The position numbers and the translations under genes were made by a program. The notes beneath the pieces are model-generated. The model saw nothing but the letters and a program-made list of their open reading frames with translations, was not told the DNA's origin and ran no database searches. Shown one piece after another: positions 57,609-64,000 of a DNA stretch of 64,000 nucleotides. The stretch's first letter is position 1, and the number at the start of each line of letters is the position of its first letter. The stretch spans positions 1-64,000 of the forward strand of contig JBBHKE010003492.1 in the NCBI GenBank assembly GCA_037447655.1, read 5' to 3'. The DNA comes from Zygnema cylindricum (lineage: Eukaryota > Streptophyta > Zygnematophyceae > Zygnematales > Zygnemataceae).

Positions 57609-58538
57609 TCAAATTTTTTTTGTGTTTAAACTAAACACTTGACTTTCAAACACCTTTAAGTGTGATATGTTAGGTTTTCTCTCGGTCCATCTTTCATAAG
57701 GTGTTTGACCTTTTACAGCTGAGGTAAGGACTCTATTTTTGAGATAGTTAGCACAATTCATAGCTTCTGCCCAAAAACTTTTCCTTATCTTTTTATCCGT
57801 CAACATACTACGGGCACTATCACTTAATGTCCGATTTAGTCTCTCGGCTACACCATTTTGTTCCGGGTTCTTTGGGACAGTCTTTTGGTGTTGAACCCCT
57901 TCCTCTTTCAAGTAATCCTCAAACTCATTAGAAGTGAATTCCCCCCCATTATCACTTCTTACTCTCTTTATAGGTGTCTTATGAAGCTTTTCACTCCATG
58001 ATTTATATTCCTTAAAATAAGCCGAAGCCTCAGATTTGTTTTTCAAGAAATATACTCTAGAGTATCTAGACCAATCATCAGTGATAGTAAGCATAAATAT
58101 TTTCCCTCCAACTTATGGCACTTTGATCGGTCCTTATATGTCAGTGTGAACCAAATCTAAATCCTTTTCACCCTTATATGTTGCGGCTTTTGGAAAAGGC
58201 AACCTGTGAGCTTTTCCTTGAGCACACCCACTACAATCATCGAAAGTTTCATCATCTCCAAAATATATGCCCTCAACTACACCCATTTTCTTCATATCTT
58301 TTAATCTATCTATATGCACATGTTCCAATCTTTTATGCAACATCATCAAATCACTTACACCAGCATCGTAAACTCCCGTCTTTCCATTACTCAAATTCAG
58401 CCTAAACATTCCTTGGCTACCCTTATCAGCTGTGAAGTACACTTTATTCTCATACCTAGCAACAAAGACTCTTTTCTTAGTACTAGTCTCAAAACCTTTA
58501 TCATTTAAGACCGACGTAGAGATAAGATTCTTGTTCAA
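57609..58538 (-). pseudogene. Copia-3 integrase
   Basis: The frame 58538-58134 covers the end of the protease region and the zinc-binding part (LHKRLEHVHIDRLKDMKKMG, CSGCAQGKAHRL, VHTDI). The core is 58094-57609 with MLTITDDWSRYSRVYFLK, RSDNGGEFTSNEFEDYL, NPEQNGVAERLNRTL and TPYERWTERKPNISHLKVFE. The joint between them (58134-58094) has a stop at TDI. Catalytic D, D and E are all visible. Confidence 0.87.
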
Positions 58539-59909
58539 CTCTGCAATAAAAAAACATCAGAGAAAGTGACTATGGATGCCTTTCCATCAACCAAGACTCT
58601 CAGATCCACAGATCCCACTAAATTAGTGGTGACTATTCTCCCATCCCCATACTCTATCTTTACATTAGGGATCTTTCTCATTTTGGTAAACAATGGTTTT
58701 TCTCTACACATGCATAGAGGCTCTTGAATCAATAATCCATCCTTCTTCAGGAGCTTCTCTTACTCCACCGAAAGCACACTTTTGCCTCCTTGGAATCTCC
58801 GGCTCACCTTTCACCTCCAGCTCCTCGTTGAGGAGAAGATCTCCATCGTCCTCATCGGAGTCCTCTCCGATGACTTGTGTTGCCACAAATGCCTTCTTTT
58901 TCTTTACGGCTGGTTTTCCGACCTGTTCCTCCTTCAATCTCAACTCTGACAGTTTAGTACACTCCGCCATGTAATGTCCCGGCTTCTTACAAAAGTGAGA
59001 AAGCCCCTTCAAAGGCCTCGATCCAGATCCTTTCGATTGATTTCCTCTTCCCCCTCCACCAAAGAGTCCATAAGGTTTCTTGGAATCCTTATCTCCCCAA
59101 TTAGTTCCAGCAGCCAATGCCTGAACACTCTTTCCTCCTCTACGAATCTCAATTGTGTTTTCCCGAACCAAAATCATTCCCACAACGGAGTTTCAAATCC
59201 ATCGATGATCTGGCAAGTCCTGAACCCTGTTAACAATGTTTTCATAATCATCTGGGAGTTTTATCAACAAAGTATTCACCTTCTCTTTCTCAGTCTCCCT
59301 TTTCCCTGCACTCTCTAACTCCATAAATAACCCGGCCAAGTCATTACAAAAATCTAACATCTTTCCCCCTTTGTACCCATAAGCCTGTACCTTCTGATCT
59401 GCCAGCTTCTGTTGCTGAATTGTACCACTCTTGTAAATGTTGACAAGTGCCTCCCACAACTCGTCCGCCCTGTCCACATGAAGATGAGGTGTAGCCATGG
59501 CCTGGGTGAGACGCCCGAGAATAAAATGAGTCGCCACAGTATTGTTGAAATCCCAGATTTCACTATCATTAGCCTCGGTTTTCTGAACACCTGCTGCCAA
59601 AACCGATCCAATAGGCATTGGTGTAAGTTTCTCCTTCCCCTTCTCCTTCCCTATGTCCGACACGATGCTCTCTCCAACATCCTCTTCTGCCTCTGCCCGC
59701 GCAGATCCTCCTGTGAACCGAGATCCTCCAAACCCTGGTGTAACTCCCAATTTTGCGGATGGCCGACGCACACGACCACTCCCAATGCCCCATAGCCGTT
59801 TTTCAACTAGTGCACCCTTTATCATGGTTTCCCAATAAATGAACCCTGTTCCATTAAAAATGGGCACACTAGAGGGTGGGCCCATAACCTTTAATTCTGT
59901 GACCTCCAT
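58535..59909 (-). pseudogene. Copia-3 gag and protease
   Basis: The ATG at 59909 lies 20 bases inside the LTR and the frame crosses the primer-binding site (LKVMGPPSSVPIFNG). Gag continues to a stop at 59193 (DLPDHRWI) and resumes in 59183-58704 with GMILVRENTIEIRRGGKS, LSHFCKKPGHYMAEC and WIIDSRASMHV. The zinc knuckle has Ser for the first Cys, and the protease has Arg for the Gly of D-S-G. A last protease piece is 58732-58535 (KIEYGDGRIVTTNLVGSVDL). Confidence 0.87.
59875..59889 (-). other. Copia-3 primer-binding site (anticodon-loop type)
   Basis: Minus strand GGTTATGGGCCCACC, identical to the sites of Copia-1 and Copia-2, directly after the 5' LTR and inside the gag frame. Confidence 0.85.
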
Positions 59910-60835
59910 TGGTACACAGAATGTCCAGCTTATGTGAAGCCTTTAGGATAATATATGCACTTTTGACTTTAACAATGAATAAGTCTCACCCTGGGACGCA
60001 AAATCTCTGGCCGACTACACCCCTGTGTTATCTGGATTCCCCTAAGTCCGCGGCAAAAAGAATTTCTGAGATTGCTCCCCTGAGCATTAAGTTATGGCTG
60101 ACCAAAGTTGGTCCATAAATACAGGTGCACTCTGGGAGAGAGGCTGAAAACCCAAAAATATTCTAAGTCCTAAGCTACCTCTCTAAACCTATTACTAAGA
60201 TACTCGACCAATCATTTGACTGTAAAGTATAAGAAGGTACAAGTACCAGTGTACTTCTTCTACGGCCATAGTACGGCATGGGCGGTCCGCTGACGCGTGT
60301 CAGTTTCGGAGCCGTAGTTGCTCCTCCGTAATATCCACTGTCCAACCATATGTTGCCACGTGTCATCCGCCGACATTTGGTCCACAAACCCCCAAACTTC
60401 TATTTCGACATTCCGGCTCCACTGTGAGCCGTTCGATCAGATCCGAACATTTGATTTCGTCCGTCGAAATTGCATGTAGATTCAGATATTTCATGCGATC
60501 CGATTTCGTGCGAACCGATATGTCGCGTAATTTGTTTTTAAAGGGAATATCCGGTGCCGTATATTTTTTAAATAACAATTGCGTCATATACGTGGATCGC
60601 CCTTCTAAGACCTACTGGATAAGGCGCATGGCTATTCTGTACGGCGGTCATCCTTAGATCCTTGGATCGATTCCCACAACTGGTAGACTATATTTTGTAA
60701 AAACAATATTAGTGATCTGCATGTCTCTTTAGCTGCTAGAGGCAGCCATGGCTGTTTGCAGGTCCTGAGTGACTACGACAAGTATGAGGGCTGCAGTAAT
60801 GTCATAAGAGAGACTACAAAATACCTTTTTCAACA
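59890..60835 (-). repeat. Copia-3 5' LTR (946 bp)
   Basis: Uninterrupted copy, TGTTGAAAAAGG...AGAATTAAA in element orientation. It holds the tRNA-like cassette (60613-60696) on the + strand and the CTTGTCGTAGTCACTCA block (60770-60786, minus strand). Confidence 0.9.
60613..60696 (+). promoter_or_regulatory. Antisense tRNA-like cassette in the Copia-3 5' LTR
   Basis: + strand: A-box-like ACTGGATAAGGCGCATGG (60614-60631), B box GGATCGATTCC (60664-60674) and TTTT (60693-60696). Confidence 0.55.
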
Positions 60836-61353
60836 ACGTCTTCGCCGAGATCCCGGAAAGGTCACTTTGGCGTTTTGTGACGTGGCATGACCTGGAGCCA
60901 CGTGGAGAGATGACATTCGGTCGTGGGATTTCCGAGGAACGTACGGACGAGTGAAAAGCGAACATGTGTCCGCTTAATAGCCTTGTCGTACATAGGCCGT
61001 TCAAAAGGTACACCGGCAGTAGTACTTTTTGGTACGGTACAGTAATGTGATTGGTTCGTACTTCAGTAGATAGAAGTTATTAGAGGGAATCAGGACTCGG
61101 AAAATTATGGTACCCCTCCCTTTGAGAGTTTTTACAAATTGGCATTTTTACTGCCTCGTAACTTATCGTCTGGTTGGGCGTTTTCAGAGATTCTTTTTCC
61201 TACAGACTCAAGGGAGTCCAGGCTCCACAGGGGTGCAGGCATATGTTCTACTTGTCTGCTTGGGTAGCAGTGGTTGCCATTGAAAGTGGGTTAGTTAATA
61301 ACTATCTAGAGGCTTCCTGAATTCTGGTGTCCAATGGAGGACACATAATTACA
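60836..61353 (+). repeat. Copia-2 3' LTR, right part
   Basis: It resumes at ACGTCTTCGCCGAGATCC, collinear with 35668-36196, and ends GGACACATAATTACA. Confidence 0.92.
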
Positions 61354-61615
61354 AAGGCGACAACTTGGATTCATAAATCAATGTTTGATTACACATTTAT
61401 TAACTTATGCAGGGGCGACAAAATAGGGTAATAGTGAGAGTTTGACGATCCCCAAAATAAAGGGTGAGGGGGAGGGGTGGTGTGGGTGTTGGGATACTTT
61501 GCGAATCGCCGGATCCACCAAAGTCTCGCGAATTTATCTTTCTCTTTGGAGGTGCAATTTTTTTTGTAAGTTATCGGCTTCAAACGACAGTTGCGTTGAG
61601 ATCTATGTAATGGAA
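61354..61615. other. Flank of Copia-2; nothing recognised
   Basis: Single-copy-looking sequence between the Copia-2 end and a copia RNase H relic. Confidence 0.3.
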
Positions 61616-61900
61616 ATACATGGCTGCCTGTTATGCATGTAAAGAGTTGATCTCGGTTAAATAGATCTTACACGAGTTTAGTGTTTTTGTTGATGTTAAA
61701 CTAGTTGTCTGGACAGAAAGAGTTCACAAGCTAGTTAAAAATCTTCAATTTCATAAAAAGAAGCAAAACAACCAAATTTAGTGGCACTGTGTGTGCGACT
61801 TGGTTACAGCTAGAGAGATTGAGTTTCGGTATGTTCCTACTTTAAATGAGACGACTAACATGTTGAGTAAGGTTAGTACATGCAATGTGTTTAAAAATTA
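61616..61900 (+). pseudogene. RNase H relic of another Ty1/copia lineage
   Basis: The frame reads MAACYACKELISVK, stop, then VHKLVKNLQFHKKKQNN, stop, then WHCVCDLVTAREIEFRYVPT and NETTNMLSKV. This is the end of copia RNase H (EYMAA...KE, N-P-x-x-H-x-x-x-K-H-I, H-x-V-R-D, E-I-x-x-x-Y-V-P-T, D-x-x-T-K). It differs from the three copia families above. A purine-rich GGATGGGGGGTTG follows at 61958-61970, and TGTTATATTTACATTG may start its 3' LTR. Confidence 0.65.
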
Positions 61901-61966
61901 GTCGACACAAGTTAAAGCGTCTTTTAGGTGTTGTGATTTTTTCCATTGGATGGGGGGTTGTTATAT

Positions 61967-63783
61967 TTACATTGTTGAATTGCGCGAACTGTCAATTCAA
62001 CAAACCAAATGTATATTTAATTTGGACCAAAAGTGTTTGACGTCGATTTGCGCCCCTATATGTAGCGTTTTTGGATGTTATTTTGTTTGTTTAAGTTAGT
62101 GTTAGAGCATTACTCTTCACGCATTATATTTAATTTATTTTAATATGGTCTCACCGAGAAAGCGTCGACGCTTTTTCTATGCAAAATCCTTCCGTGTCAT
62201 CTTGTTTCTAATAATGCTTAAGCCGTGAACTTTATGTCGTCTACGGGTTAGCTATTTAAAGTTATGAAGCAGGTTCAAGTATTGTATGCAACTGTAGGAG
62301 AGTAGTTTCTTATTGATCGGTTAACTTGAATCAACGAGTGATAATAACGTATACTTAAGTTAAAAGAGTAAGTAATGTTTGAGTAGAAATTATTGTGGTG
62401 GGTCAAAACCTTTCGGTTCAAATACACATTCTCTCATGGGAATTCTATTTTTATGGATGTTATTGTGTACATGCTTATGTTGGGGTGTGAGTGTTTTACA
62501 GTGATCGATCGTATCAACTCTAATGCCTTGGGGTTGAAGATTCGTCTCGGTTTCGAACGCGTTGTTACATCACTTAATTCCTTGTCCCTTTAGGTTGTCG
62601 CGATGTTTGGGCATGAGAGGTCAAAGGCATCATGGTCCAAATATCGTCGAGCCGATTAACACAAAAGCAATTATTTTGTGTTCAGTAATATAAGCAACAT
62701 GGATTTCGAATCAATGAACATGCGACGATGGAGAGTCTACTTTTCCAGCATAGCTTAGCTCGGTGGACGTCCTTCAATACGTTGTTGACCATAAAAAAAA
62801 AATCGATATTAATCGCTTCCCTTGTTACCGAACAATTGGAAAGAGTCTTTCACAATGTTGACCAATACTCATTTTAAATATTGTGGTTTTTTTACTTTAA
62901 TGATTTTTTATTGAAGATGCCATGCCTATAAAATAATTATTTCCCTGACTGTCACGATTGGGTCTCGTGAAATGGCATTGATATTATTCCAACACACAAT
63001 TTACTATATATAGAATTATTTGTTTTTAGTGGACATAGATTGTTCGGTTATTAGGCCTTAACAAACCTTGGCCGAAATTTTAGCGGTGAACCGAACACCT
63101 TTTTCCGTCACTAACCATTTTGCAACCCGTGTAATTTCCACATGTTACCGAAGCATAAGGGATAAACTTTGACAACAAATTGCGTAAGATCAAAATGCCT
63201 GATCATTATTTTCCAATCCATAAACACAAGTACTAAAAAATATCATTGACATAAAATTGACAAATGTATGTTTAAATCCATTCTCACATTAAACCATTAC
63301 CATGTGGGAGTATAATACATTGTAACAACCCATGGCTTGCCCAATTTACGTGTTTATCACATTGACATGTACTAAAAATACACACAATTGGTTAGTGTCA
63401 TAGAGATGGCCAAGTGATAAAATATCGGAGGTGTTTTGTTGTCTTTGTGAATCCGTGTTGTCTAGCGAATAGATTCTCGTAGAACTAAGAGACAATGGCT
63501 AGTTGGGGCCCAACCTCTGTTGACGCCCCATTTTGCATAGCAAAAGCATTCTCAATTGTCTCTTCAAATTGGCGCAACCCAATTAGTGTGCTAACTCAAT
63601 TAACCACTTGCATTGGTGTAGGTTTTTTCTTAGTTTTGGTACTCAACTTGATTAGTTAATTCGATAGGAGATAGTTTTAGTTAACATTGTCTAGCTTCTT
63701 TACGATTTCGCAGCCTGTTTCTTTAGTCCTTAAAAGGTTTTTTTTGTTGTTTTTTCCCCTTTGTAACTTTATGGTTTTTACTA
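61967..63783. other. Possible 3' LTR of the relic, then unassigned sequence
   Basis: The start TGTTATATTTACATTG fits an LTR start, but no partner copy is in the window, so its length is unknown. Beyond it I see AT-rich sequence with no recognisable gene; a 66-codon frame at 62393 has no known features. Confidence 0.3.
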
Positions 63784-64000
63784 GTGTTGTGTAAAGGTAG
63801 CCTTTACCAATAACCGAAATGCAACTTTTTTTTACTTATCAATAACCGATATTTATCGGTCCACACTTCATACCTGGTTCCCTATTCCGTACCGAAAGTA
63901 ATGTATCCTGATGCAACTTTTTCTTCATAACCACCCCCCTCCCCCCACTCTCCCTTAGGGGCTATTTGGGGTATCATGACTATCGGATATAGGTGATGAT
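63784..64000. mobile_element. Left end of a hAT-type element, cut by the window edge
   Basis: TAGTGTTGTGTAAAGGTAGCC starts at 63784, matching the first bases of the other two hAT-type elements, followed by ATAACCGAT and TATCGG words. The right end is outside the window. Confidence 0.55.

Larger units (their letters stand above)
53712..60835 (-). mobile_element. Copia-3: Ty1/copia element inserted in the Copia-2 3' LTR
   Basis: Minus-strand element with 5' LTR 59890-60835 (946 bp) and 3' LTR 53712-55516 (about 902 bp plus an inserted hAT-type element). LTR ends are TGTTGAAAAAGG...AGAATTACA. The Copia-2 LTR is cut at ...TTATCCAAC and resumes with ACGTCTTCGCC. Compared with the intact LTR (CCAACGGCATACGCC), a few bases are missing and no 5-bp duplication is present. 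Gag-pol is broken in many places. The zinc knuckle lost its first cysteine (SHFCKKPGHYMAEC) and the protease reads DSRASMH instead of DSGASMH. Confidence 0.9.
35201..61353 (+). mobile_element. Copia-2: Ty1/copia element hosting two nested insertions
   Basis: The 5' LTR (35201-36196) and the split 3' LTR (53244-53711 plus 60836-61353) enclose degenerate gag-pol on the + strand. Removing Gypsy-2 with one GTTAG copy (37953-50649) and Copia-3 (53712-60835) leaves about 6.3 kb, a normal copia size. The polypurine tract AAAATAAGGGGAG precedes the 3' LTR. By eye the LTRs differ by about 7% over their first 330 bp, more than those of the elements inside. Flanks are GGGGC on the left and AAGGC on the right, so a 5-bp duplication is at best decayed. 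Many stops and frameshifts rule out activity. Confidence 0.9.

Noticed and set aside
35196-61358. Target duplication GGGGC/AAGGC around Copia-2
   Set aside because: Only three of five bases match; could be a decayed duplication but cannot be claimed.
1-64000. CRISPR arrays, bacterial operons, rRNA
   Set aside because: Nothing of the kind is visible; tandem repeats here have no regular spacers and the gene content is eukaryotic.

Overview
The window is a repeat-dominated, AT-rich stretch of a eukaryotic nuclear genome. One spliced host gene (about 21.6-31.0 kb, + strand) sits between blocks of transposable elements and tandem repeats. Evidence for a eukaryote: some 20 exons with matching phases at GT..AG junctions, LTR retrotransposons primed by initiator tRNA, hAT-type elements and several satellites. 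Two primer-binding sites, TGGTATCAGAGCC and GGTTATGGGCCCACC, fit the 3' end and anticodon arm of a land-plant-like initiator tRNA-Met as I recall it. That hints at the green lineage or another alga, but the species cannot be fixed from sequence alone.

Layout. 0-0.5 kb: a ~202-bp satellite built of two ~100-bp monomers. 2.0-2.6 kb: a hAT-type non-autonomous element inside an older dispersed repeat. 3.8-11.4 kb: Gypsy-1, a decayed Ty3/gypsy element (+ strand). 13.9-15.8 kb: an AT-rich minisatellite with an inverted middle block. 16.4-16.7 kb: a tandemly duplicated ~114-bp unit with a conserved short frame. 17.6-19.0 kb: a ~150-bp tandem repeat followed by a 670-bp (ATC)n array. 19.1-19.4 kb: an OTU-like cysteine-protease remnant (- strand).

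21.6-31.0 kb: a gene for a secreted G8-domain/right-handed beta-helix protein of the CEMIP/TMEM2/PKHD1L1 type, modelled here as about 1,113 codons, with a decayed tandem copy of one G8 exon.

32.9-61.4 kb: a nest of insertions. A solo LTR lies outside it at 32.9-33.9 kb. Copia-2 (+) carries the chromovirus Gypsy-2 (-) in its pol gene; Gypsy-2 carries the near-complete Copia-1 (+). The 3' LTR of Copia-2 carries Copia-3 (-), whose own 3' LTR carries a hAT-type element. Exact target duplications (GTTAG, ACAGA, GTAATTTG) mark three of the four nested insertions.

61.6-64 kb: a copia RNase H relic and the left end of another hAT-type element.

Most notable: all three copia families, and the solo LTR in eroded form, carry an antisense tRNA-like cassette (A box, B box, T-run) at the same place in the LTR. 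Their primer-binding site pairs with the initiator-tRNA anticodon loop, so it contains an ATG that is in frame with gag. None of the transposon genes is intact; Copia-1, with one frameshift and one nonsense codon, is closest.
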